64,000 bases of DNA from positions 310,001 to 374,000 of the forward strand of contig NZ_JAVDDU010000001.1 in the NCBI RefSeq assembly GCF_030848505.1. The letters are read 5' to 3'. The notes below the pieces were generated by a model. The model saw only the letters and a program-made list of their open reading frames with translations. It was not told where the DNA came from and made no database searches. The position numbers and the translations under genes are program-made. Position 1 is the first letter of the stretch. Each line of letters starts with the position of its first letter. Below, one piece after another: positions 10,001 to 17,118 of the stretch. This DNA comes from Marinimicrobium hydrolyticum. GTDB lineage: Bacteria > Pseudomonadota > Gammaproteobacteria > Pseudomonadales > Cellvibrionaceae.

Positions 10001-10503
10001 CGCAAACGGTCGCTGGCCTGGTGGTCGCCATGCGCATTATGAAAACCAAGCGCGGCGACAATATGGCCTTCGTCACTCTGGATGACCGCACCGGGCGCAT
10101 CGAAGTGGCGATTTTCAGCGATGCTTACAGTGAAGCCCGGGACCTGCTTTTGAAGGACAGCTTACTGGTAATCACCGGCCAGGTGAGTCACGACGACTAC
10201 AGCGGCGCGCTAAAAATGCGCGCCGACGGTATTCGCCTGCTGGCCGATATGCGCCAGGAAAGGGCGCGGGAACTGTGTTTGGCGGTGGAGGCGGGCGCCT
10301 TGCCGGCGAACTTTGCCCGACAGCTCAGTGAGCTACTGGACCCCTATCGGGATGGGCGGTGCCCTATAGTGATTGACTACCGGCGCACTGACGTACGCGC
10401 TCAGCTGCGCCTGGGCGCGACCTGGCAGGTGCATCCGGAGGACGATTTATTGCAGCGCCTGCGTGACACCTACGGGGCGGAGAGTGTGCAGCTTGTGTAC
10501 TGA
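7003..10503 (+). CDS. dnaE: DNA polymerase III alpha subunit
   Basis: Replicative polymerase subunit. The 1166 residues are full length. Domains in order are an N-terminal PHP domain (from HLRIHTEFSLADSL), the C-family polymerase palm and fingers with GRGSGAGSLVAYAL and the catalytic aspartates in PDFDVDFCMDN (about 400-410), the thumb and beta-binding region, and an OB-fold domain (about 1000-1085, VAGLVVAMRIMKTKRGDNMAF). It lies 74 bases after rnhB in the conserved order. The Shine-Dalgarno is weak (GAAGAA). A long antisense open frame inside it (7426-9015, -) is a codon-bias shadow. Confidence 0.98.
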   Translation: MAADFIHLRIHTEFSLADSLVRIKPLVKQVAELGMPACAITDQCNFYGLIKFYKAAQGAGLKPIAGCDFLLTNSDPEGKPSLITLLAMNNTGYKNIIALISRAWREGQRQGIAYLQREWISACSEGVIALSGGKFGDIGLALTAGRQGPARQLLDDWMADFPQRFYLELQRTGRENDEHYLHAAVELATQAQCPVVATNDVRFLEQDEFEAHEARVCISEGRALDDPRRERRYSDQQYLRSPEEMQELFRDIPEALQNSVEIAKRCNLDIQLGTYFLPEYPIPDGLTENQFFEKISFEGLNDRLKNILDSAAPDYQERRTVYEQRLRFELDIIIQMGFPGYFLIVMDFIQWAKDHQIPVGPGRGSGAGSLVAYALKITDLDPLQYDLLFERFLNPERVSMPDFDVDFCMDNRDRVISYVADRYGRDAVSQIITFGTMAAKAVVRDVARVQGKSYGLADKLSKMIPATPGMTLAAALEQEEILREFLDNDEEAQEIWDMATQLEGLARNVGKHAGGVVIAPTKLTDFAPLYCDDAGGGLVTQYDKNDVEEAGLVKFDFLGLRTLTIIDWACAMINQQRAKNGEAPLNIETIPLDDPETFTMLKRADTTAVFQLESRGMKDLIKRMVPESLEELIALVALFRPGPLDSGMVDDFINRKHGRAQVAYPDAKYQHPRLEPILKPTYGVIVYQEQVMQIAQELAGYSLGGADMLRRAMGKKKPEEMAKQRKVFAEGAKEQGIDPELAMKIFDLVEKFAGYGFNKSHSAAYALVSYQTAWLKAHYPAHFMAATMSSDMDKTDKVVTFIEDCRQMKLQLLPPDVNSGEFQFSADDDGNIIYGLGAIKGLGEGPVESIIAARQQGPFKNLFDFCARVDPRKVNKRALEALIRSGAADKLGPGVNLDYDRAVMFAAINEAVKTAEQQAANQSAGMVDLFGEVIPGGGDSEGDTYGDFQRVRSWSVKERLHGEKETLGLYLTGHPIDEYDSELDHLVSSRIANLKPEKSSQTVAGLVVAMRIMKTKRGDNMAFVTLDDRTGRIEVAIFSDAYSEARDLLLKDSLLVITGQVSHDDYSGALKMRADGIRLLADMRQERARELCLAVEAGALPANFARQLSELLDPYRDGRCPIVIDYRRTDVRAQLRLGATWQVHPEDDLLQRLRDTYGAESVQLVY

Positions 10504-10507
10504 CCAA

Positions 10508-10680
10508 CTCAAGTTTCGAGTTCAACTTGAGGCGCTGGTATGGCGAACCCCACTGCGGGACACGCTGTGAATACGTCCATGTAAGCTCGACGTCGGCATC
10601 CCTGCCTCCGACGGTCCCGCAGCGGGGTTCGCCATCCCAGCTTAGTGCCACCCGACGAGTTTTTAGCCCCGAAACTTGAG
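10508..10680. repeat. Long palindromic repeat, copy 1 (dnaE-accA gap)
   Basis: The gap between dnaE and accA holds a nested palindrome. Outer 11-bp ends CTCAAGTTTCG (10508-10518) and CGAAACTTGAG (10670-10680) are exact inverted repeats. Inside, 21-nt arms at 10541-10561 and 10614-10634 pair with one mismatch. Within them is a smaller stem CGTCGG/CCGACG (10591-10613). The segment between (GGACACGCTGTGAATAC) closely matches the cores of the copies near 31.3 and 31.7 kb, while the stem sequences differ. It could end the dnaE transcript, but no T-run follows. I see no gene in the rest of the gap (to 10878). Confidence 0.8.
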
Positions 10681-10878
10681 TGACTAATAAGTTACAGGCA
10701 ATAGTCGTTTTAGTTTGGCCGCCTGTGACGGACGCTAGTCGGGCAGGATCGCCTCCCACGGTCGACTATTTAGCCGTTTTCGCGTATCTTTAGACCCTTT
10801 CGTGCGGTGCGCGGGCCGCCCGTCAGCCGCTGTGAGCTGGCGTGAGACAGCACAATAAACTGGAATGCCTAGCCGATT

Positions 10879-11826
10879 ATGAACCTGAATTATCTGGATT
10901 TTGAACAGCCTATCGCCGTCCTTGAAGGAAAAATCGAGGAGCTGCAACTGGTGGGCAACGACAACGACCTCAATATCACTGAGGAAATTGCCAAACTGCG
11001 GGAAAAAAGTACCAAGCTGACCGAAAGCATTTATGCCCAACTGACACCCTGGCAGGTGGTACAGGTGGCGCGTCACCCGCACCGGCCCTACAGCTCGGAT
11101 TACATTAAGCGCCTGTTTACCGACTGGGACGAACTGCACGGCGATCGCCATTTTGGCGATGACCACGCCATTATTGGCGGTGTTGGCCGTTTGGACGGCA
11201 AACCGGTAATGGTTATCGGTGAGGAAAAAGGCCGCAGCGTCAACGACAAGGTGTATCGCAATTTCGGTATGCCCAAGCCGGAAGGCTACCGCAAGGCTCT
11301 GCGCCTGATGGAAATGGCCGAGCGATTCAAAATGCCGGTACTGACGTTGATCGACACTCCCGGCGCTTATCCCGGTATTGATTCCGAGGAGCGGGGTATC
11401 AGTGAGGCCATTGCCCAGAATCTCGCGGTTATGTCTCGCTTGCGCACGCCGATTATCTGCACCGTGATTGGCGAGGGCTCTTCCGGTGGCGCCCTGGCCA
11501 TTGGTGTGGGCGATCAGCTGAACATGCTGCAATACTCCACCTACTTTGTGATCTCCCCCGAAGGTTGTGCCAACATTATTTGGAAAACCGTAGCCAAAGC
11601 GCCCCAGGCCGCCGAAGCCATGGGTGTGACCTCCAAGAGTTTGGAGGATTTGGGCATAGTGGACGAAACCATCCCCGAGCCGTTGGGCGGCGCACACCGG
11701 GATATTGAAACCATGGCCGCCAGTTTGCGAGGCCGTCTCGTGGACCAACTGGATCGGTTAAGCGGTGAGCCAATTGATCAGTTGCTGGAGCGGCGCTACA
11801 AGCGTTTGATGAGCTACGGAAACTGA
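10879..11826 (+). CDS. accA: Acetyl-CoA carboxylase carboxyltransferase alpha subunit
   Basis: With AccD it transfers the carboxyl group from carboxybiotin to acetyl-CoA, giving malonyl-CoA for fatty-acid synthesis. The 315 residues match the family (about 317). The N-terminal helical region starts [16 protein letters not shown]. The crotonase-type core includes [26 protein letters not shown] and the oxyanion region [16 protein letters not shown]. It follows dnaE as in most gammaproteobacteria, but here the palindromic repeat separates the two. The Shine-Dalgarno is weak. A bidirectional terminator follows. Confidence 0.98.
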   Translation: MNLNYLDFEQPIAVLEGKIEELQLVGNDNDLNITEEIAKLREKSTKLTESIYAQLTPWQVVQVARHPHRPYSSDYIKRLFTDWDELHGDRHFGDDHAIIGGVGRLDGKPVMVIGEEKGRSVNDKVYRNFGMPKPEGYRKALRLMEMAERFKMPVLTLIDTPGAYPGIDSEERGISEAIAQNLAVMSRLRTPIICTVIGEGSSGGALAIGVGDQLNMLQYSTYFVISPEGCANIIWKTVAKAPQAAEAMGVTSKSLEDLGIVDETIPEPLGGAHRDIETMAASLRGRLVDQLDRLSGEPIDQLLERRYKRLMSYGN

Positions 11827-11842
11827 TTCTCCTTAAGATGTA

Positions 11843-11877
11843 AAAAAGCCCGCGACTGTCACCAGCGCGGGCTTTTT
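11843..11877. terminator. Bidirectional intrinsic terminator between accA and katA
   Basis: AAAAAGCCCGCG (11843-11854) pairs with CGCGGGCTTTTT (11866-11877) across an 11-base loop. The T-run lies on one side and the A-run on the other, so it can end both accA (+) and the convergent catalase transcript (-). Confidence 0.92.
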
Positions 11878-11890
11878 CTTTTCTGCAGGC

Positions 11891-13342
11891 TTAATTCCCC
11901 TGGTTCAAAGCGGCGCGAACGCCGGCCGCATAGTCAGGGTGAATCTGCTCAAAATGCCCCAGCTGGCGCTCGATAATAAACTCTGGAACGCCCGCCATGG
12001 CGGCCGCAATGTTGTTGAACAGCCGTTGTTTTTGGCCCTGATCAAACAGGTTAAAAAGGGCGCGTGGCTGGCTGTAGTCGTCGTTGCCTTCCCGGTGGTC
12101 ATAGCGATCCACATCGCCGCTGATTTTCAACGGCGGCTCGCTCACGTCCGGCTTTTCCACGGGCCCGCTGAACGAGTTGGGCTCGTAGTAGGCGTCCGGA
12201 TTGGGACTGTTGGGCGTGAAGCGCATTTGACCATCTCGGTGGTAGTGATGCACCGGGCATTTCGGGGCATTCACCGGCAGGGCTTCGTAATGGGTGCCCA
12301 AACGGTGCCGGTGTGCATCGGCGTAGGAGAAAATACGCGCTTGCAGCATTTTGTCCGGGGAAAAGCCAATTCCGGGCACGACATTGGACGGTGAAAACGC
12401 CGCTTGTTCAATCTCCGCAAAGTAATTATCGGCGTTGCGGTTCAACTCCAGAATGCCCACTTCAATGAGCGGGTACTCTTTGTGTGGCCAAACTTTGGTC
12501 AGATCGAACGGGTTGTAAGTTGTCTTCTCGGCGTCGGTTTCCGGCATAATCTGAACGCACATGCGCCACTTGGGGTAGTCGCCGTTTTCGAGGGCCGAGA
12601 ACAAATCCTCCTGGGTGGATTCGCGGGTTTTGCCCACCACTTTTTCCGCTTCCTCATTGGTCCAGTGACGGTGGCCCTGTAGGGTTTTGAAATGGAACTT
12701 AACCCAGTAGCGCTCGTTGTCGTCATTGAGGAAACTGAACGTATGGCTACCATAGCCGTTGATGTGACGTACGTCTGTGGGCAGACCACGGTCGGACATC
12801 AACATGGTTACCTGGTGAAGCGATTCCGGAGACAGAGACCAAAAATCCCACATAGCGGTGGGAGAGCGCATGTTAGTGCGCGGGTGGCGTTTTTGGGTAT
12901 GGATAAAATCCGGGAATTTGTAAGGGTCGCGCACAAAAAACACCGGCGTGTTATTGCCCACCAAATCCCAATTGCCTTCCTCGGTGTAAAACTTCAACGC
13001 GAAGCCGCGGACATCCCGCTCGGCGTCCGCCGCGCCAGCCTCACCTGCAACCGTAGAGAACCTGGCCAGAACTTGCGTGGTCTTGCCCACTTCCGCAAAC
13101 AAACGCGCCTTGCTGTAGCGACTGATGTCGTTAGTGATGGTCAAGGTTCCGTAGGCGCCCCAGCCCTTGGCGTGCACAGCCCGCTCGGCAATGCGCTCGC
13201 GGTTTTGGTGTGCCAGTTTTTCAATCAGTTGGTAATCCTGCAGCAGCACTGGGCCCCGTGGCCCCGCTGTGAGTGAGTTCTGGTTGCTGGCGAGGGGAGC
13301 GCCGGCCGTGGTGGTTAAGGTTGGTTTGGGCTTATCGCTCAT
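11891..13342 (-). CDS. katA: Monofunctional heme catalase
   Basis: Disproportionates hydrogen peroxide. With the ATG at 13342 the product is 483 residues, the length of small-subunit (clade 3) catalases. GGGAGTTACT directly precedes this ATG, so I prefer it to the upstream in-frame ATG at 13366. The distal heme histidine is His57 in [13 protein letters not shown]. The active-site Asn is in [10 protein letters not shown] (about 130). The proximal tyrosine is in the [12 protein letters not shown] motif. The protein is cytoplasmic, with no signal peptide. It is convergent with accA. A partial OxyR-type site lies upstream. The symbol follows the family; the organism's own name is unknown. Confidence 0.95.
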   Translation of the reverse strand: MSDKPKPTLTTTAGAPLASNQNSLTAGPRGPVLLQDYQLIEKLAHQNRERIAERAVHAKGWGAYGTLTITNDISRYSKARLFAEVGKTTQVLARFSTVAGEAGAADAERDVRGFALKFYTEEGNWDLVGNNTPVFFVRDPYKFPDFIHTQKRHPRTNMRSPTAMWDFWSLSPESLHQVTMLMSDRGLPTDVRHINGYGSHTFSFLNDDNERYWVKFHFKTLQGHRHWTNEEAEKVVGKTRESTQEDLFSALENGDYPKWRMCVQIMPETDAEKTTYNPFDLTKVWPHKEYPLIEVGILELNRNADNYFAEIEQAAFSPSNVVPGIGFSPDKMLQARIFSYADAHRHRLGTHYEALPVNAPKCPVHHYHRDGQMRFTPNSPNPDAYYEPNSFSGPVEKPDVSEPPLKISGDVDRYDHREGNDDYSQPRALFNLFDQGQKQRLFNNIAAAMAGVPEFIIERQLGHFEQIHPDYAAGVRAALNQGN

Positions 13343-13444
13343 AGTAACTCCCTGGAAATTGGGCATGCAGCCCGAATGGCGGTGAAATCGTTGGGGCAGA
13401 TGCCCCGTGATTCACAGCCTAGGCTATTAAGATCTGGGAGTACA

Positions 13445-13470
13445 ATTGAGGTAGGCTATTGTTTAGATAG
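13445..13470 (-). promoter_or_regulatory. Partial OxyR-like operator upstream of the catalase
   Basis: Seen on the + strand as ATTG-N7-CTAT-N7-ATAG. The OxyR consensus is four tetranucleotides (ATAG-N7-CTAT-N7-ATAG-N7-CTAT). Here two are exact, one matches 3 of 4, and the outermost does not match. It lies about 100 bases upstream of the catalase ATG, next to possible minus-strand promoter elements (TTGTAC, TAGGCT, 18-base spacing). OxyR control of catalase is well established in gammaproteobacteria; this site is an inference. Confidence 0.4.
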
Positions 13471-13500
13471 CCGACAGGGCAGGGTAGGGCGCCAACCCGG

Positions 13501-14037
13501 TCAAGCACTGGCTAGAAGCTGGTCGTATTTGCGGCTGAGCAGCTCGTAAAACTTCTCTCGCGCCTGCGAGACTTCCTGCTTAAGCGCCATGGCTTGTTCC
13601 AAACTGATGTCCTGCCGGCCCACGTAAACCTGTTTGCGATAGAGGGCGATCTTCCCTCCGTAAATGCGCAGGCAGCGTTCCAGGTTTTTCTCGCCCAGCA
13701 TCAGGAGCTTGGCTTCAGCATCAGCGAGTTGCTTGAATTCCGCCACCAGCTCGGCACTGATGGCTTCCAGTTCCGCGCGTCTTTCCCGGGGCCACCGGTC
13801 TCCGAACTGCACGTATTCCGCCGCCAGTGACGAGTATTTGGCGAAGCTGTGCGTGACCTGGCCCACTTGCGAGGAGACTTGCTCCAACAGTGTCAGGCGA
13901 CGGTTCTCGCGCGGGGATTTTGGCCCCACCAGGGCGTCGCGTCGCAACATTACCCAACCGGCAATGCCCGCGATGAGCGCGCCGAGGGCCACCTTGAGGG
14001 AAGTGTCGATTAACTGAAAAAAAATGGCACTGTCCAT
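13501..14037 (-). CDS. Hypothetical membrane-anchored coiled-coil protein
   Basis: I do not recognise this protein. With ATG 14037 (AAGG eight bases upstream) it is 178 residues. One hydrophobic segment lies near the N terminus (about 9-30, LIDTSLKVALGALIAGIAGWVML). A charged, heptad-like helical region follows to the C terminus, rich in E, K, R, Q and L. It has no cysteines or recognisable catalytic motif beyond the anchor. The topology suggests a single-pass inner-membrane protein with a helical cytoplasmic tail. It lies between yciH and the catalase, all on the minus strand, with gaps of 150 bases or more on both sides, so it is probably its own unit. Confidence 0.7.
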   Translation of the reverse strand: MDSAIFFQLIDTSLKVALGALIAGIAGWVMLRRDALVGPKSPRENRRLTLLEQVSSQVGQVTHSFAKYSSLAAEYVQFGDRWPRERRAELEAISAELVAEFKQLADAEAKLLMLGEKNLERCLRIYGGKIALYRKQVYVGRQDISLEQAMALKQEVSQAREKFYELLSRKYDQLLASA

Positions 14038-14187
14038 TGAGCACACCTTGGTGACATAGAATTGACGTTTAGAGCGCTTGTACGCTGTTAAGGACAGTTA
14101 GAGCAAAATCTGGGCCAAAGAAAGGGGACGATGAGTGAGCCGAGACGTAACAGTCGCGCGGTAAAAATGAGCGGGGCGCCGAGGGGC

Positions 14188-14514
14188 TTAGCCGCCCGCC
14201 AGCTTCACGGTATAACCTTTGGCTTCCAGGGCGGGCTTGAGTCGCTCCCGCTGATCGCCCTGAATTTCAATAACACCAGCTTTGACAGAACCGCCAGTGC
14301 CGCACAGCTGCTTGAGCTCTTTCGCCAGCGTTTTAAGCTTATCGGCGCTCTCCGGTACCCCGTCAACCAGGGTTACGCCTTTGCCTTTACGCCCTTTGGT
14401 TTCGCGGCGCAGGCGAACGATACCATCGCCCACAGGGGCTGCGTCGGCAGGTGTTGACTCGGACTTGATTCGGCCCTTGTCGGTGGAGTAAACCAAACGG
14501 CTATTGCGGCTCAT
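14188..14514 (-). CDS. yciH: YciH/SUI1-family translation factor
   Basis: Bacterial homologue of eukaryotic eIF1, thought to influence start-codon selection or stress translation. The 108 residues comprise a flexible N-terminal tail (MSRNSRLVYSTDKGRI) and a SUI1 domain (about 30-105). The domain has the conserved basic segment RRETKGRKGKGVTLVDG, the LCGTGGSVK motif, and IEIQGDQRERLKPALEAKGY. The length matches E. coli YciH. It is divergent from the downstream chemoreceptor gene. Confidence 0.93.
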   Translation of the reverse strand: MSRNSRLVYSTDKGRIKSESTPADAAPVGDGIVRLRRETKGRKGKGVTLVDGVPESADKLKTLAKELKQLCGTGGSVKAGVIEIQGDQRERLKPALEAKGYTVKLAGG

Positions 14515-14715
14515 GATTGGCGTCCTGGTGCAGAGTGAATGCGCGCAATCGTAGCATTTTCGAAGGCTTTATGCCTGCTTCTGCTCCCCTGGTTCCACTG
14601 ATTGCGTGAGACACAGTTTAAGCCCGGAGAATCTGTGCTAAACCTAAGAGCAGTCTGGCCGATACAGCTTAACTATAACGAACTTCGCTCAACACTTTGG
14701 ACCAGGGAAAAGGAT

Positions 14716-16233
14716 ATGACGGTATCGCAACCCATGGGGAAAGCCTTATTTTCCCTGGATGGACAGCGCCAACGGGCACACATGTTTATGCTCGCGGTGG
14801 TTTGGATTCTGTTTGCCTACGCTGTGGCACTGGCTTTTTGGTACGGTGTCTGGGGAACGGCGCTGGTGCTGGCTTTTCTCATGGCATTGGCGCCCAGCTT
14901 GCTGGTGTGGTGCATGCCCGGTCACGTCATTACCCGGCTCAGTTTCGCTGTCAGTTTTATGGCCATGACGGCCGTTCATATCCACAAGGCCCAAGGCATG
15001 ATTGAGATGCACTTTGGCTTTTTTGTGCTCCTCGCTTTCCTCCTGTACTACCGAGATTGGCTGCCCATTGTGGTGGGCGCCGGTGTTGCCGCTGTGCATC
15101 ATGTGGGCTTCCATATACTGCAGGCTGGCGGCTACCCGGTGTACGTATTTGAACATGGAGCGGGTTTTCAAATTGTGATTTTGCACGCTTGCTATGTTGT
15201 ATTCCAGGCAGGCGTTCTCTGCGTGATGGCCCAGCAATTGCGCAAGGAGGCGCTGCAGTCGGAGGATGTGTACGCCTACACGGGTAACCTACTCAGCGGT
15301 GGCGAAACCATTGATCTCAAACCTCCTTCCCACACCCCTGTTACGCCGGTCGGCCAGGCGTTGAAACGAATTATTGAAAACACCCATCGGGTTTTGCTGG
15401 AGACCCGGGATGTGGCGGAACGGTTAACCTCCTCAGAGGCCGTGATAGGCGGACTGTCTGAGCAGTTGCTGGAGAAGTCCTCGTTGCAGGTTCAGGAGAT
15501 ATCCCAGGCCGCTACCGCGGTCACCAGCGCTTCAGAAGCGGCCGGTAGCGTGTCCCATAACGCTCAGGAAGCGGCTCAAACAACCCAAGCTGTGGATGGG
15601 GCGTCCACGGAGGGCCTAACGTCCTTGAGCCAGGGCCAGTGCGTTATCGAACAACTGGCAGCGGGCATTGACGAAACCAGTACGGTAATCAGAACAGTCG
15701 TTACTGAATCGAAGAAAATCGGCTCTGTGCTGGATGTCATTTCAGCGATCGCTGAACAAACCAATTTGCTGGCGCTCAATGCGGCCATCGAGGCGGCCCG
15801 GGCGGGGGACAGCGGTCGAGGCTTCGCCGTTGTTGCGGACGAGGTGAGAACTCTGGCCAGTCGAACCCAAGAGTCTTCCAAAGACGTGCAGGAAGCCATC
15901 GGCTGTCTTCAAAAAGCCAGCGAGATGGCCGACAACGCCATGGGCAGCAGCCGGCAACATATGGAGAACACTCGGGAGGCATTCGAGGCCATTGAGGGCA
16001 AGTTGTCCTGTATCGCCTCTGGTGTGCAAAAGCTCAATACCCTAAACGCCCAGACAGCGGCATTGGCCGCGTCACAAACTGAAGTCATGACGAAAGGCGA
16101 AACCAGTGTCAATTTTCTGAGAGGAGAGATCGATCAGAGCGATAAAAACGCTCACAAGCTCTCGGCCTCCGCAAATGACATAGCCTCCTTGGCCGCCGAA
16201 TTGAAACGCAATATTCAGCAGTTCGCCCTGTAA
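14716..16233 (+). CDS. Methyl-accepting chemotaxis protein with multipass membrane sensor
   Basis: Chemoreceptor signalling through CheA/CheW. I start at ATG 14716 (AGGGA seven bases upstream, [14 protein letters not shown]); the frame opens earlier at 14602 with no gene-like sequence. The N-terminal third (about 22-172) has roughly six hydrophobic segments and no large periplasmic domain. It contains His-rich patches MEMHFGFF and VHHVGFH and the phrase [10 protein letters not shown], so sensing is probably within or across the membrane. A methyl-accepting helical domain follows, with the highly conserved hairpin tip [14 protein letters not shown] at about 349-362 and [12 protein letters not shown]. 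The ligand is unknown. No other chemotaxis genes lie nearby. Confidence 0.92.
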   Translation: MTVSQPMGKALFSLDGQRQRAHMFMLAVVWILFAYAVALAFWYGVWGTALVLAFLMALAPSLLVWCMPGHVITRLSFAVSFMAMTAVHIHKAQGMIEMHFGFFVLLAFLLYYRDWLPIVVGAGVAAVHHVGFHILQAGGYPVYVFEHGAGFQIVILHACYVVFQAGVLCVMAQQLRKEALQSEDVYAYTGNLLSGGETIDLKPPSHTPVTPVGQALKRIIENTHRVLLETRDVAERLTSSEAVIGGLSEQLLEKSSLQVQEISQAATAVTSASEAAGSVSHNAQEAAQTTQAVDGASTEGLTSLSQGQCVIEQLAAGIDETSTVIRTVVTESKKIGSVLDVISAIAEQTNLLALNAAIEAARAGDSGRGFAVVADEVRTLASRTQESSKDVQEAIGCLQKASEMADNAMGSSRQHMENTREAFEAIEGKLSCIASGVQKLNTLNAQTAALAASQTEVMTKGETSVNFLRGEIDQSDKNAHKLSASANDIASLAAELKRNIQQFAL

Positions 16234-16345
16234 CACGCGAGGGAAGGTGCGGGAGGCTTGCGGCTGAGACTGCGCATCAGCGGGTCACTTACACCTAGGC
16301 TCTTATGCTGTCCTCCACCGAGGTGGTAGAATGCGACGTGAACGG

Positions 16346-16365
16346 AACGGAGCTTCGGCTCCGTT
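16346..16365 (+). terminator. UUCG-capped hairpin after the chemoreceptor gene
   Basis: AACGGAGC-TTCG-GCTCCGTT is a perfect 8-bp stem with a stable UUCG loop, followed by TTGTATTTG. It may end the chemoreceptor transcript or be a leader element of the cytochrome gene that starts 34 bases on. The T-run is imperfect. Confidence 0.4.
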
Positions 16366-16399
16366 TGTATTTGAAGTCCCTACCCAAGGTTTACCTCCC

Positions 16400-16780
16400 G
16401 TGAAAATCGCCTTATTTCCCTCGATTATTGCTGTCCTCACCGGAATGTTGTTGCTGCTCAGCGGTTGCGGCCCGAGTCCGGCGCCCAGCCCCGGCACCGA
16501 GGTAGGCGGAGATAGCGAAGAAGCTTTGCTTCTGGTGGGGCGGCAGAGGTCTCGAACCTGCATGGGCTGCCACGGTCCCCAGGGCATTTCTCGGGTTCGC
16601 TCCTACCCCTCGCTGGCAGGTCAATCCAAAGAGTATTTACAAGAGCAAATGCTTGCTTATCGCAGCGGGGAGCGAGACGACCCGATGATGAGTTCTATCG
16701 CTCGCAATCTCAGCGACGAGGATATTGTTGCGCTCAGCCATTACTACGCCAGTTTGCCCGGTCCGGAAGAGCGGAACTGA
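16400..16780 (+). CDS. Lipoprotein c-type cytochrome
   Basis: Small electron-transfer protein. The GTG at 16400 (AAGGT upstream) gives 126 residues beginning with a lipoprotein signal MKIALFPSIIAVLTGM and a lipobox LLSGC (Cys23). It would therefore be a lipid-anchored protein exposed to the periplasm. A single heme-binding CMGCH motif lies at 54-58, and a plausible methionine axial ligand sits in the DDPMMSSIA segment (about 96). The layout resembles the cytochrome c553/c5 class I family. A longer ATG start at 16331 would bury the signal peptide and run through the UUCG hairpin. Its redox partner cannot be read from context. Confidence 0.87.
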   Translation: MKIALFPSIIAVLTGMLLLLSGCGPSPAPSPGTEVGGDSEEALLLVGRQRSRTCMGCHGPQGISRVRSYPSLAGQSKEYLQEQMLAYRSGERDDPMMSSIARNLSDEDIVALSHYYASLPGPEERN

Positions 16781-16808
16781 GCTTGCTTGCCACAAGGTAC
16801 CCGTATCG

Positions 16809-17018
16809 ATGAATACGCTGGAAGATCAAATTATCGAATTACAGAGTCGCCTGGCCTTTCAGGAGGACACCCTCAACGAGCTCAATGGCGTGGTGGTCGA
16901 ACAGGCCACCCAGATTGATCAGTTGCGTCAGCAATTGCGCTCCTTGGCGGAGCAATACCAGGATTTGCGGCACCACCAGGGCGCTGAGGGCGAGGATCAA
17001 CCGCCACCCCATTATTAA
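16809..17018 (+). CDS. slyX: SlyX-like coiled-coil protein
   Basis: Small 69-residue protein of unknown function, found across gammaproteobacteria. The ATG at 16809 gives MNTLEDQIIELQSRLAFQED, the typical SlyX opening, then a continuous heptad coiled coil, and ends with the proline-rich PPPHY typical of the family. AAGG lies upstream. It follows the cytochrome gene by 28 bases and may share its transcript. Confidence 0.88.
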   Translation: MNTLEDQIIELQSRLAFQEDTLNELNGVVVEQATQIDQLRQQLRSLAEQYQDLRHHQGAEGEDQPPPHY

Positions 17019-17118
17019 CGGGTTTGGAGTCACGAAAGAGGTAGGCTCCGGGAAGGAAAACTACCACAAACGGCGTTTATTTCGTCTACACTGAATTCAT
17101 TGGATTTACCTCGACAGT

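Noticed and set aside
10735-11748. 337-codon frame antisense to accA
   Set aside because: It overlaps accA almost entirely and has no homologue-like motif.
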